Shown one piece after another: positions 48,246 to 56,526 of a stretch of 64,000 bases of DNA. This stretch comes from [Clostridium] polysaccharolyticum. Its GTDB lineage: Bacteria; Bacillota; Clostridia; Lachnospirales; Lachnospiraceae. The notes beneath the pieces were generated by a model, which was not told the DNA's origin, did no database searches, and saw only the letters and a program-made list of their open reading frames with translations. Numbering within the stretch: the stretch's first letter is position 1; every line of letters starts with the position of its first letter. A program made the translations under genes and the position numbers. The DNA lies in assembly GCF_900111595.1 (NCBI RefSeq), contig NZ_FOHN01000010.1, positions 45,620-109,619 of the forward strand, in the 5' to 3' direction.

Positions 48246-48453
48246 GCGTGGAATTGCAGGAAAACGGAAAATTTGTGGCTGGGACAACGATTATTTGTTA
48301 AAAGTACTAAACAGTGCAGATGCGTAAAATAGAAAAGGGAAAATAAACAGAAAATTTACAATAATCAGATGCGTTTACCGTGCAGGGTGTCTTTTTAGTT
48401 GTGGAAAGGATGTTGAACTTGTGATATAATTAAATATTAAAGTTAAAAATTAA

Positions 48454-48602
48454 TAGTAGTCTGTCCCTCTAACTGACTACTATTTGACTACTACACACTG
48501 CTACAATTTGCCTCATTTTGCATAGTTTGCTACATTTTTTTTGGTGAACAGTTGGTTAAAGAAAGCCTAAGAAACCTTGCATAACGTGGCAAAACAGGGC
48601 AA
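48454..48602 (+). repeat. Noncoding block, copy 2 (related to 37556-37695)
   Basis: See the copy at 37556. Just before it lies an extended -10 (TGATATAAT, 48422-48430), so the block may be transcribed. Bases 48246-48421 show no feature I can support. Confidence 0.7.
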
Positions 48603-48621
48603 TAAAGGAGGATATTTATAG

Positions 48622-48666
48622 ATGATAAAAGTTTTATTTATCTGCCACGGCAGGACTTTCTCTTAG
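48622..48666 (+). pseudogene. 5' stub of a low-molecular-weight protein tyrosine phosphatase gene
   Basis: AAAGGAGGATATTTATAG precedes ATG 48622, and the peptide MIKVLFICHG is the exact kind of start of LMW phosphatases (catalytic loop begins CxxN). After CHG the reading becomes RTFS and stops, so only the first ten codons remain. Probably the target or scar of an insertion. Confidence 0.55.
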
Positions 48667-48668
48667 AA

Positions 48669-48745
48669 CGTAAACCTCGGTAAATCGGCGTAAACTTAGG
48701 CAATGAGCGGTAAATGTCAAGATAGTCGTATACCAAAAATATACG
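48669..48745 (+). repeat. Phased GTAAA(C/T) repeats and palindrome before the excisionase gene
   Basis: GTAAAC (48670), GTAAAT (48680), GTAAAC (48690) and GTAAAT (48710) are spaced by exactly 10, 10 and 20 bases. The palindrome CGTATA/TATACG follows at 48727-48745. The layout resembles cooperative protein-binding (arm-type or iteron-like) sites. Confidence 0.6.
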
Positions 48746-48858
48746 TTTAAAAAGACTAAAAACACTAAGTGTGAAAGTAAGATACTACTTGATTTCTATA
48801 AGGTGTTGAGTCATATATAGTACGTGCCTTTGGGCAAAAATAAAGGAGCGTGACGTAT

Positions 48859-49089
48859 ATGAAGGAGATACCAATTCAGGATAAGTATATGCTATCCATC
48901 AGAGAGGCGAGCGTATATTTTAATATTGGGATGAAGAAATTAAGAAGAATGGCAGAGGATAATGAAGGGGAATTTGCATTATACTTTGGGAATAGGTTTC
49001 TAATATGTAGATCTAGGTTTGAGGAGTATTTGCAGGGGCTGATGAAAAAGCCAGCTGATGTCGGAGTCAATGATGAGGAAATTAAATAA
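48859..49089 (+). CDS. xis: Excisionase (Tn916 Xis-like), copy B, intact
   Basis: Small DNA-bending protein that directs excision of integrative elements. 76 residues with the family pattern: YMLSIREASVYFNIGMKKLR, then FALYFGNRFLICRSRFEEYL. The ATG at 48859 has AAAGGAG 10 bases upstream and is preferred over the GTG at 48850. No integrase gene is next to it, so it is an orphan unless an integrase acts from elsewhere. Copy A at 27717 is truncated. Confidence 0.85.
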   Translation: MKEIPIQDKYMLSIREASVYFNIGMKKLRRMAEDNEGEFALYFGNRFLICRSRFEEYLQGLMKKPADVGVNDEEIK

Positions 49090-49100
49090 TAGGGAAAATG

Positions 49101-49128
49101 AGGCTCTAATGGGGGCCTTTTCTTTTTG
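49101..49128 (+). terminator. Terminator of the excisionase gene
   Basis: AGGCTCT (49101-49107) pairs with GGGGCCT (49112-49118), followed by TTTTC and T5. Very like the terminator at 60854-60873. Confidence 0.75.
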
Positions 49129-49162
49129 AAGTGTTAGATTATATCAATAAAAATGCTAGAAA

Positions 49163-49240
49163 TGGATCGTTTTTTTAAAAAAATCGTCTAAATATAGGAG
49201 GATATGTCGAAACTTGTAAAAATCAATTTCGTTTATGTTA
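49163..49240 (+). repeat. Noncoding block shared with 61077-61145
   Basis: Contains, in the same order as the later copy, GCTA(G/A)AAATGGATCGTTT, TCGTCTAA, GGA(A)GGA and ACTTGTAAAA. Each copy follows a near-identical terminator, so this may be an end of a mobile module. Confidence 0.6.
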
Positions 49241-49305
49241 GACAGAGTTTGGGGTATTAGGGTGGAGTTCATATAAAATATTGTGTGATGGTTTGATAAA
49301 TTAAA

Positions 49306-49491
49306 AACGATAATTACATTAGTTTAGATGAGGCTGCTGAGTACCTTGGTATTAAAACGGTGACTCTTCACGGTTGGATACGTGATCCGAAGAATGAAGT
49401 GCCTGCACATAAGATTGGTCGTTTTTGGAAGTTTAAGAGAACTGAGATAGATGCTTGGGTGCAGAGTGGGAAAAGTGCTATTGGAGAATAA
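49306..49491 (+). pseudogene. Small HTH_17/excisionase-like DNA-binding protein without visible start
   Basis: The frame reads NDNYISLDEAAEYLGIKTVT, then LHGWIRDPKNEVPAHKIGRF and WKFKRTEIDAWVQSGKSAIG to the stop at 49489-49491. This is a complete helix-turn-helix of the MerR/excisionase type. Upstream the frame closes at 49297, leaving only ATT (49300) as a possible start, so it is probably a relic or uses a rare start. A remnant of its 3' end occurs at 28152. Confidence 0.65.
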
Positions 49492-49549
49492 GTTCGTTTT
49501 GGGGACAAAGGATTTGATACACTAAAGATAAAAATATGAAATATGTATT

Positions 49550-49783
49550 TTATTTGTAAATACTGTACACGTGGAGACTGTGTGCTTGCTATCGCACAAA
49601 GCCCCAGTTTAAGCGGGTTTCAGGGCTATTTTGAAGAATATGTACCTGTGTTTTTAGAAGGAAAAAATGTATATAGAAAATAGAAATTTAAGAGGGGTGC
49701 AAAAATTTGTTGATACCAAAGTTGTGCGCCGGGATTGTATCGGCAGTAATTTGGTGTCCGCGAATAGTTGCACCCCTTTTTTA
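49550..49783 (+). ncRNA. Candidate structured RNA region with terminator
   Basis: AGGGGTGCAA (49693-49702) pairs perfectly with TTGCACCCCT (49768-49777) and is followed by T6. Inside, ACCAAA (49715-49720) pairs with TTTGGT (49750-49755). Just upstream are TGTGTG/CGCACA (about 49579-49598) and an AGCCC/GGGCT hairpin (about 49600-49628). The dense pairing in an otherwise AT-rich gap suggests a small RNA or a leader ended by termination. I do not recognise the class. Confidence 0.5.
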
Positions 49784-49932
49784 CTTGTAATGAAATAGTT
49801 TGGCGACGTAGATTGTCAATGGCTAAATGTTATTCTTCGGTTATGATATAGAGCTGATGTTTATAAAGTAACTATGTGAATTTGGCTATGGTATTTCTGA
49901 AAACTATCCTAATAATAGTAATCAAAAATAGG

Positions 49933-49966
49933 TTGAACGAATGGCAATGTTATGGTATCATATGAT
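49933..49966 (+). promoter_or_regulatory. Promoter of the two-methyltransferase locus
   Basis: TTGAAC (49933-49938), 17 bases, TATCAT (49956-49961). The palindrome ATCATATGAT (49957-49966) overlaps the -10, a possible site for the HTH domain of the first methyltransferase. Confidence 0.65.
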
Positions 49967-49996
49967 AGTGCAACACTGCCAAAAAGGAGAAGAAAC

Positions 49997-51742
49997 ATGA
50001 TAAATATAGTAGAGCTGCGAAAAAAAATTGGATATACACAAGTAGATTTTGCAAAGTTATTAGGGGTATCAATTGCTTCATTACGTCGTTGGGAAAAAGG
50101 AGAAAATAATCCTTCACCATTAGCTATTGAAAGAATCGAATATGTAAATGAAAAGATAAATAATGGTTTACTTGAAGAACTTATAGAGGAAAATCAGCAA
50201 AATGAGAGTAAGGCAGATAGTGATATCTGTAAAAAAAGAAACTTCGTATTTGCAGATAAAAAATATGAAATTGAATATATGCCATATGTTTATAATGGAC
50301 CAGAAGATCAATTAGAATTTTATAATAAGTTGATTAATATGCAAGAAAATGTGAAAAATATACAAGATTGGGAAAGATACTCAAGAATGCTATCTCTTGT
50401 AAAAAGTGCTGGGGGAGAGTTGACAAGTCAATATCTTCTTGAAAAACCTAAAGATAGTAATAAAAGTTGGAGTGCAGACAGCGGGGCGCATGGATGGCAT
50501 AGATATGTAGGTCGCTTTCCAGCACAGCTTATAAGAGCAATTATTAATTCTTTTGCACTAAATGAAAACGATTTAATTTTGGACCCTTTTTGTGGAAGTG
50601 GAACAACAGTAGTAGAGGCTAGGCTGTTGGGAATACCAGCTATAGGAATTGAAATTTCTCCACTATCAGCTATGATTTCAAGGGTTAAAAGTAGATTTTC
50701 AGACTGTACGGATGAAATATGTAAACATATTGATTTGTTACAGAAATTCTACAAAGAAAAGTATTCAAACTTTTTAAATGGAAGGAGTATAGTCGAATTT
50801 TCATATGAGGATATCATTGAAAGAGAAGGAAATTATATACAAATATTTTCTAATATGGAAAGATGGTTTACTAAAGAGGCTTTGTTAGGCACTTCGATTG
50901 TAGTGGAATATATTATTCATATTAAGAACAATAATTATATTTCTGAATTAATTGCTACTGCATTATCAGCCAAGATGAGAAGTATTGGAAATGTAGATGT
51001 GGATGTAGTGCGTGCGGAATATAGAAAAGTGCCAAGAGAAAATGTAGATGTTTTAAAACTTGTGGTTTCTCAATTGCGAAAATTTGTAAAATCAATTATG
51101 TTAATGAATACTTCACATAAAGGGATACTTGGAAAATCAGATAGCATAAAGATTATTGAAGGAAGCTGTTTAAGCACTTGTATTGAAGCAAATAGTATAT
51201 CTGCAATTATAACATCACCTCCATATGGGGTTGAATCACTTAGTTACTTACGAACACATTTGCTATCTTTTCGAGCTTTAGAACCTGTTTTAGGTGTAGA
51301 CCCATATAATTTTGGTGGAGAGGTTATTGGGTCGGAATATCTTAGGGAGGATGATGTAAGTATTGAAAAATTAAAAGTGATACACAAAAGTGAAGTATTC
51401 AAAGATTTTTTTTATGAATTATTGAATAAGGAAGAAATGGGGAAACTTAGAAATAGAATATTTATGATGATGAAGTTTTTTGAGGATATGAATGATTTAA
51501 TTATTAATTTTCAAAAATGGTTAAAACCAGGAGGGAAGGTTGCTTTTGTAATTGGCAATAAAAAGATTGGTGATTACATCATTCCTACAGATAGCATAAT
51601 TACAGAAATTTTTGAAAATAGTGGATTTAAGTATATTGATGCAATAGCGCATAAGTTGAAGACAAATAACAGCAATTCAAAGGTTCCTTGGCAAGATAGA
51701 ATTATTGAAAATGAGTTTGTTATTTTTTATGAAAAGGTGTGA
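49997..51742 (+). CDS. DNA methyltransferase with N-terminal XRE-type HTH
   Basis: Amino-methyltransferase for adenine N6 or cytosine N4. Residues 1-55 are a helix-turn-helix (KIGYTQVDFAKLLGVS, then IASLRRWEKGENNPSP), followed by a linker. HRYVGRFPAQL (168-178) precedes the SAM motif DPFCGSGTT (196-204), and the catalytic SPPYG comes late (407-411), so about 200 residues lie between them, where target recognition probably sits. The ATG at 49997 has AAGGAG upstream; the frame's earlier codons overlap the promoter. It starts a tight row with a PD-(D/E)XK protein and a second methyltransferase. The HTH may control the locus. Confidence 0.88.
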   Translation: MINIVELRKKIGYTQVDFAKLLGVSIASLRRWEKGENNPSPLAIERIEYVNEKINNGLLEELIEENQQNESKADSDICKKRNFVFADKKYEIEYMPYVYNGPEDQLEFYNKLINMQENVKNIQDWERYSRMLSLVKSAGGELTSQYLLEKPKDSNKSWSADSGAHGWHRYVGRFPAQLIRAIINSFALNENDLILDPFCGSGTTVVEARLLGIPAIGIEISPLSAMISRVKSRFSDCTDEICKHIDLLQKFYKEKYSNFLNGRSIVEFSYEDIIEREGNYIQIFSNMERWFTKEALLGTSIVVEYIIHIKNNNYISELIATALSAKMRSIGNVDVDVVRAEYRKVPRENVDVLKLVVSQLRKFVKSIMLMNTSHKGILGKSDSIKIIEGSCLSTCIEANSISAIITSPPYGVESLSYLRTHLLSFRALEPVLGVDPYNFGGEVIGSEYLREDDVSIEKLKVIHKSEVFKDFFYELLNKEEMGKLRNRIFMMMKFFEDMNDLIINFQKWLKPGGKVAFVIGNKKIGDYIIPTDSIITEIFENSGFKYIDAIAHKLKTNNSNSKVPWQDRIIENEFVIFYEKV

Positions 51743-51747
51743 TTATT

Positions 51748-52230
51748 ATGACAGAAAGTTTTGTACATGTAGCAATGAGAGAGTATTTGAAAAAGGAAGG
51801 ATGGACGCTTGTTGCTGGTGAATATCCAGGTGGATCAGATGATGAATTATACGTTTTGAGTATAATGGATCCGTCAGTTGCATGCGACAACAGTCCAGAT
51901 CCTAGACGACATAGTGAGGGAGAGATAATCCCCGATTTATTTGCTTATAAAGCTGGAGTAATGTTGATTATTGAGGCAAAACCCAAATACTCATTTGATG
52001 ATAAGGAAAAACTTAGAAAGCTATTAGCAGATAAATATGGTCTATTATGTGATGCGTTGCGCAAATTTTGTGATGAAAGAGGCATACTAAGTGGAATAAA
52101 TTTTGAGAAGATTAGATATGTTCCTGTTTTAGCATTTGGCAATGAACAGTATAAAGTTTATGATGAAGAAACTGGATTTGCACACATATATGTTAAATCG
52201 TTAAGTGATGTAAAGATGGTATTCTTCTAG
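51748..52230 (+). CDS. Small PD-(D/E)XK nuclease-like protein
   Basis: 160-residue protein with a restriction-endonuclease-like core: IIPDLFAY (D63) followed by LIIEAKPK (E76, K78). The N-terminus has TESFVHVAMREYLKKEGWTL, a helix typical of this fold. It starts 5 bases after the first methyltransferase (AAGGTG as RBS for the ATG at 51748), and the second methyltransferase follows 11 bases later. Could be the nuclease or a targeting subunit of the locus. Family not named. Confidence 0.7.
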   Translation: MTESFVHVAMREYLKKEGWTLVAGEYPGGSDDELYVLSIMDPSVACDNSPDPRRHSEGEIIPDLFAYKAGVMLIIEAKPKYSFDDKEKLRKLLADKYGLLCDALRKFCDERGILSGINFEKIRYVPVLAFGNEQYKVYDEETGFAHIYVKSLSDVKMVFF

Positions 52231-52241
52231 GAGGAGTTATT

Positions 52242-53405
52242 TTGAATAGTAAAGAAGAAATTATTGAAAAAATTGAATCTATTGATTGGGAATTTACCAA
52301 TTCTAATACGCAGTATTTGAGCCATAATATACATAGATATTCTGGCAAATTTATTCCGCAGATAGCGAAAAGTGTTATAGAATTGTTTACAGAAGAAGGT
52401 GATACGGTTTTTGATCCATATTTAGGCTCAGGTACGACTGCTCTGGAGGCAATTGTGGCAAAAAGAAAATCTGTGGGAGTGGATTTGAATCCATTGGCAA
52501 TACTAATATCAAAAGTTAAGACCACAGTTATTCCGAGAGAAAAATTAGAAATTTTTAGACAGGAATTAATTGAAAGTATCAATTCTGTATGTGGAGGACA
52601 GCTTTCGATTTTTTCATGTAAATATTCTCCATCAATTGATAAACCAGAAGATAGTGCAAGGTATTATGATGAATGGAATAAAAAATGGTATCAAGACCAT
52701 ATTTTAAGGCAGCTTATAATGATATATTCAGTAATTGAATCTGTTGATGACATAGAGTTAAGGCAAATTGCTCAAATTGCACTTAGTGACATACTTAGAA
52801 AATCAAGTAATGCAAGTAGTAGGTATCCAAATGTGATGTATGATAAAAATCACAAGGAAAAACCGTTGCCAATGAAATCTTTCATTGATTCATTTGTTGA
52901 TTTGATTGATAAGCTAATTAATACATCGAATGAAATCGGAAATTTTAATATCTCAAATAAAGTGGAATTATGTAATAATACGCATTTGCCTTATATGAAT
53001 AATTGTATGGATGCAGTAATAACGCATCCTCCATATGTAGCTGCTGTACCTTATGCAGAATATGGTTGTTTGAGTTTAGAATGGTTAGGATATAATAGTA
53101 AGGAACTTGACGCAGAAATTACAGGAGGTAAGCGTCATCGTAAAGATGTGGCAATTCGATTTGAACAGGATTATAATCTTATGATGAAAGAGGCATTTAG
53201 AGTGTTAAAAGATGGTAGGTATGCTTTTTTTATGGTGGGAAATCCTACTGCAAATGGTAAAATTGTAGATTTACACGAGATGACAATTAGATTAGCGAAA
53301 GAAAGTGGATTTGAATATATCTATACGGCGACTCGAAAGGGAAGTAATCGTCGAGGAAATAATATGGGAATAGAATATTTAGAATTTTTTAGGAAACCTC
53401 TGTAG
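52242..53405 (+). CDS. Second DNA methyltransferase of the locus
   Basis: Amino-methyltransferase, 387 residues, starting from TTG at 52242 with AGGAGG upstream. HNIHRYSGKFIPQ (28-40) parallels the HRYVGRFPAQ block of the first enzyme. SAM motif DPYLGSGTT (58-66), catalytic HPPY (262-265) in place of the usual (D/N/S)PPY, and a C-terminal FFMVGNPT. It lacks the HTH domain. Two related enzymes in one locus suggest that each methylates one strand of an asymmetric site. Followed by the convergent gene below. Confidence 0.87.
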   Translation: MNSKEEIIEKIESIDWEFTNSNTQYLSHNIHRYSGKFIPQIAKSVIELFTEEGDTVFDPYLGSGTTALEAIVAKRKSVGVDLNPLAILISKVKTTVIPREKLEIFRQELIESINSVCGGQLSIFSCKYSPSIDKPEDSARYYDEWNKKWYQDHILRQLIMIYSVIESVDDIELRQIAQIALSDILRKSSNASSRYPNVMYDKNHKEKPLPMKSFIDSFVDLIDKLINTSNEIGNFNISNKVELCNNTHLPYMNNCMDAVITHPPYVAAVPYAEYGCLSLEWLGYNSKELDAEITGGKRHRKDVAIRFEQDYNLMMKEAFRVLKDGRYAFFMVGNPTANGKIVDLHEMTIRLAKESGFEYIYTATRKGSNRRGNNMGIEYLEFFRKPL

Positions 53406-53424
53406 GAGGCTTCCTAAAAGTTAA

Positions 53425-54381
53425 TTAAAGATTTTGTTGTAGTATTAAAGCATCATTAAAAAGAATTGCATCAGAGAATTCTTTGTACATTCTGTATGTT
53501 TTACTAGTTTGACGTTGCTGGTACCACAAATTGCTGGAAATATTTGCAAATTCTAATATTTGATAGGTATTACTATCACCATAAAGATGTTTATATAGTG
53601 CAGCCATTCCAGTATATGGATCTGATCTAATATAAGTCATTCCGACGTGATATAAAACAATTTTTTGGATGTTGGATGGAAAGTTATAAGCTATATTATA
53701 TCTCCGTTTAAATGTAGATACAGTTAAAAGCTCTACAGATTCTGGTGGAACATCATATTGTTCCGGGGAACGTACTTCTGTTAAAGCAAAATTTTCTTGT
53801 TCCTGAATTTGTCTTAGTTGGAATGGTGAATTCTTAATGTATTCGGTTAGTCCGGAAAAACCGTAAGAATCGTAATAAGTGAAGAAAAGATCCAAATATT
53901 CTTTGATTCTTACATCCTTGGCAGGGGTTTTGAGTACCTCGTAGTTTCTATCAACCGGCCAATTGATGGTTGTAATTGCAGTATTATAAGTATTAGATAC
54001 ATTTGACAGAGAATAAAATAGACGTAAGTTCATATATCGAGGACCTGCGGTATTTCCACCATGTTTATATGCAGCATATGGTCCAAAATATACGACCGGT
54101 ATACGTTCCTCAGCAGCAGCGAGTAGACGTCCATATCTTTGACCTACATTATGTCCGCTAGGTACTTCAACAGTTCTTTCGAGCACAAGAATTATTTGGT
54201 CATTGTCTAACAAAACTATGTCAGGTCTATCATATTTTAAGACTTTATCAAGGCCAATAGCAGCAAGGGCTTTTCTGCTAGATGGGATAACCTCCAAATT
54301 CGCATTTGAAAAATGTGAATTTAGATTTTTGAACCAAATTCCCTCTTGTAGATCGTCACAATATATTAAGTAATGATTCAT
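53425..54381 (-). CDS. Candidate restriction endonuclease opposite the methyltransferases
   Basis: 318 residues from ATG 54381, which has AAAGGAGG upstream on the minus strand; the longer frame to 54492 has no such support. The core looks PD-(D/E)XK-like: YDRPDIVLLDNDQIILVLER with D54 and E68, but Thr70 replaces the usual Lys. SGHNVGQRYGRLLAAAE and IPVVYFGPYAAYK follow. The rest is helical. Convergent with the second methyltransferase (20-base gap), as is common for restriction genes. I cannot name the family, so the nuclease call is an inference from context and motif. Confidence 0.6.
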   Translation of the reverse strand: MNHYLIYCDDLQEGIWFKNLNSHFSNANLEVIPSSRKALAAIGLDKVLKYDRPDIVLLDNDQIILVLERTVEVPSGHNVGQRYGRLLAAAEERIPVVYFGPYAAYKHGGNTAGPRYMNLRLFYSLSNVSNTYNTAITTINWPVDRNYEVLKTPAKDVRIKEYLDLFFTYYDSYGFSGLTEYIKNSPFQLRQIQEQENFALTEVRSPEQYDVPPESVELLTVSTFKRRYNIAYNFPSNIQKIVLYHVGMTYIRSDPYTGMAALYKHLYGDSNTYQILEFANISSNLWYQQRQTSKTYRMYKEFSDAILFNDALILQQNL

Positions 54382-54483
54382 GAAGCATTCCTCCTTTTGT
54401 AAAATGTACATATTTATTATAACAACAATGAATATGTTTTCATAGGGGGAAATTAATACAGATAAAAGAAATGGAAATGTGAG

Positions 54484-54960
54484 ATGAAGCAAATATTGTT
54501 AAGTATGCAGCCATTCTGGAAAGAAAAGATAATGAGTGGCGAAAAAATATATGAATATAGAACAAGATTTACAGATGAGGAAGTAATAGCATATTTGTAT
54601 GTAAGCGCGCCGGTATATGGTATTGCAGGGATTCTTCATTTGGGGAAAAAGATATATTTGGATGATTGGCTTGAAAAATATAAAGACAATCCAGAAGTAG
54701 TTAGTAGAATTATGGATTACAAATCTAGAAAAAATGTTGTAACTATGCCTGTATTGTCATACCAAGAAACGAATCTTATTACTCGTGCAGAGTTGGAAGT
54801 TGCACTTGGGAAGTTTGTATGGCCACAATCATATTATTTTTTAAAGGATGATATGGAACTGACGAAATATATAGAAGAACATATTTGTTTCGTTGGTGAT
54901 AAGAAAGAAAATTGCTTTGATAATGAATCAGTTGATGATATATGTAAAAATTATAGATAG
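54484..54960 (+). CDS. ASCH/PUA-like domain protein
   Basis: 158 residues; the N-terminus ILLSMQPFWKEKIMSGEKIYE carries the ASCH pattern, including the GEK-x-x-EYR element (residues 19-26). ASCH and related PUA-fold domains bind modified bases or RNA. Divergent from the candidate nuclease (103-base gap) and followed by an EVE-like protein, so a role in sensing modified nucleic acid is plausible. The RBS is weak (GGAAATGTGAG). Confidence 0.65.
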   Translation: MKQILLSMQPFWKEKIMSGEKIYEYRTRFTDEEVIAYLYVSAPVYGIAGILHLGKKIYLDDWLEKYKDNPEVVSRIMDYKSRKNVVTMPVLSYQETNLITRAELEVALGKFVWPQSYYFLKDDMELTKYIEEHICFVGDKKENCFDNESVDDICKNYR

Positions 54961-54971
54961 GTGGTGACTAT

Positions 54972-55457
54972 ATGGCAATCTGGGTATGCAGAGCTGGAAA
55001 GAAAGCGGTTTATGTTGAAGAATTTTTGAAGCAGGAAAAGATCTTTTGTACCTGGGATGGCTTTGATTATGATCTTAATCTTTATGATGATAAAGAGAAA
55101 TTGAAGGAAAAAATAAGAAAAGAGAAAAAAGATGCAGAACCTACAGCAATAAATACCTGGGCCGCTCAACTTATGTGCTTAAAGGAAAAAATGCAAAATG
55201 GTGATATAGTTTTAACGCCTAATGAAAATAGCAAATCATACAATATTGGTATTATTATAGGTGTTTATGAATATAAGTCAGAAGTGCCAGAGCATTTTAG
55301 ACATGGTCGTCAAGTTAGATGGTTGCCAGATATTATTTTTAGAGACAAGATGCCACAATATATGATTTACTCGTTGGGGGCGTATAGAACTATTTTTAAT
55401 TTAAAGTATGAAAATGAATTTGTGGAATTGTTAGCAAAATTAGGGATACCAATATAA
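54972..55457 (+). CDS. EVE/Mrr-N-like PUA-fold protein
   Basis: 161 residues. The start AIWVCRAGKKAVYVEEFLKQ, CTWDGFDYDL, INTWAAQLMCLKEKMQNGDI and the end pattern (RQVRWLPDII) match the N-terminal domain found on Mrr-like and other restriction enzymes, which is related to EVE/PUA domains that read modified bases. Here it stands alone, 11 bases after the ASCH gene and 19 before the DUF4268 gene, as if the parts of one modification-dependent restriction factor were separate. Confidence 0.65.
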   Translation: MAIWVCRAGKKAVYVEEFLKQEKIFCTWDGFDYDLNLYDDKEKLKEKIRKEKKDAEPTAINTWAAQLMCLKEKMQNGDIVLTPNENSKSYNIGIIIGVYEYKSEVPEHFRHGRQVRWLPDIIFRDKMPQYMIYSLGAYRTIFNLKYENEFVELLAKLGIPI

Positions 55458-55476
55458 AAATGGGGGAGATGAAAAA

Positions 55477-56412
55477 ATGGCAATAGCAAAAATGGGTAAA
55501 TTAGTAGAAGTAGATATAAGAAAACTATGGGGCCATGAGCAGTATGATTTTTCCAATTGGCTTGCTGATAAAGAGAATCTTGAGCTCTTGAATGAAACAA
55601 TAGGACTTACCTTAAGTGAAGTAGAGAAGGAAGTATATGTAGGATCATATAGATGTGATTTGGTTGGTAAAGATGAGGTAACCGGTGAGAAGGTTATTAT
55701 TGAGAACCAGCTTGAGGCTTCCAATCACGATCATCTAGGGAAAATCATTACATATGCTTCAGGGTTAGATGCAACGGTTGTAGTATGGATTGTTAAGGAG
55801 GCTCGCGAAGAACATAGAAGTGCCATTGAGTGGTTAAATAATAATACTGCAACAAATATTAACTTCTTTCTTATTGAAATACATGCGTACCAAATAGGAG
55901 ATTCTTTGTATGCTCCCAAATTTGAGGTTGTAGAAAAGCCTAATGGTTTCATTAAGAGTGCAAAAACACAATCAGGATCTGGCGAACTTAATAGGTCACA
56001 GTCAGAGAGAATCGAATTCTGGAACAGATTTAATGAAATATTGGTGGAGAGAGGAAAGCCATTTAATGTGAGAAAGTCAACAACAGACCATTGGTATGAT
56101 GTGGCGATTGGCGTTAGTAGCTGTCATATTAGCTTGACCTTGGTAAATAAAGAAGGTGTTATCGGAGTTGAGCTTTATATTAATGATGATAAGGCTTTAT
56201 ATGATAAGTTATCCGATGATAAAGAAAAGATAGAACAAGAGCTGGATCTTACTTTGGATTGGCAGCGTCTTGATGATAAAAAGGCTTCAAGAATAATGTA
56301 TCGCATTCCTGGTTTAAACTTTGACGATCACTCAAATTACGATCAGCTTATGAATGAGATGATTGATAAGGCGGTTTTATTTGCTAAAGTATTTAAGAAA
56401 AGAGTTAAGTAA
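55477..56412 (+). CDS. DUF4268 protein with PD-(D/E)XK-like N-terminus
   Basis: 311 residues. The N-terminal half has a nuclease-like core (YRCDLVGKDEVTGEKVIIEN, with the Asp and the E-x-Q of IIENQLE, then DHLGKIITYASGL). The C-terminal half is DUF4268 (RIEFWNRFNEILVERGKPF, ISLTLVNKEGVIGVELYIN). GGGGGAG before the ATG. Proteins of this layout are common in defence islands. Third member of a tight row with ASCH and EVE-like proteins. Confidence 0.8.
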   Translation: MAIAKMGKLVEVDIRKLWGHEQYDFSNWLADKENLELLNETIGLTLSEVEKEVYVGSYRCDLVGKDEVTGEKVIIENQLEASNHDHLGKIITYASGLDATVVVWIVKEAREEHRSAIEWLNNNTATNINFFLIEIHAYQIGDSLYAPKFEVVEKPNGFIKSAKTQSGSGELNRSQSERIEFWNRFNEILVERGKPFNVRKSTTDHWYDVAIGVSSCHISLTLVNKEGVIGVELYINDDKALYDKLSDDKEKIEQELDLTLDWQRLDDKKASRIMYRIPGLNFDDHSNYDQLMNEMIDKAVLFAKVFKKRVK

Positions 56413-56526
56413 TTTATAGGGCTTTACCAATAACATGGTAGGCCCTTAAAATTTTTCTGAAAAAAATTAAAATAAAAAAAGGATATTTAAGATGGGTGCA
56501 GAACAATATAAATATGAAGTGTTCAA

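Noticed and set aside
49550..49783. Retron or tracrRNA
   Set aside because: No reverse transcriptase or Cas gene is found in the window.
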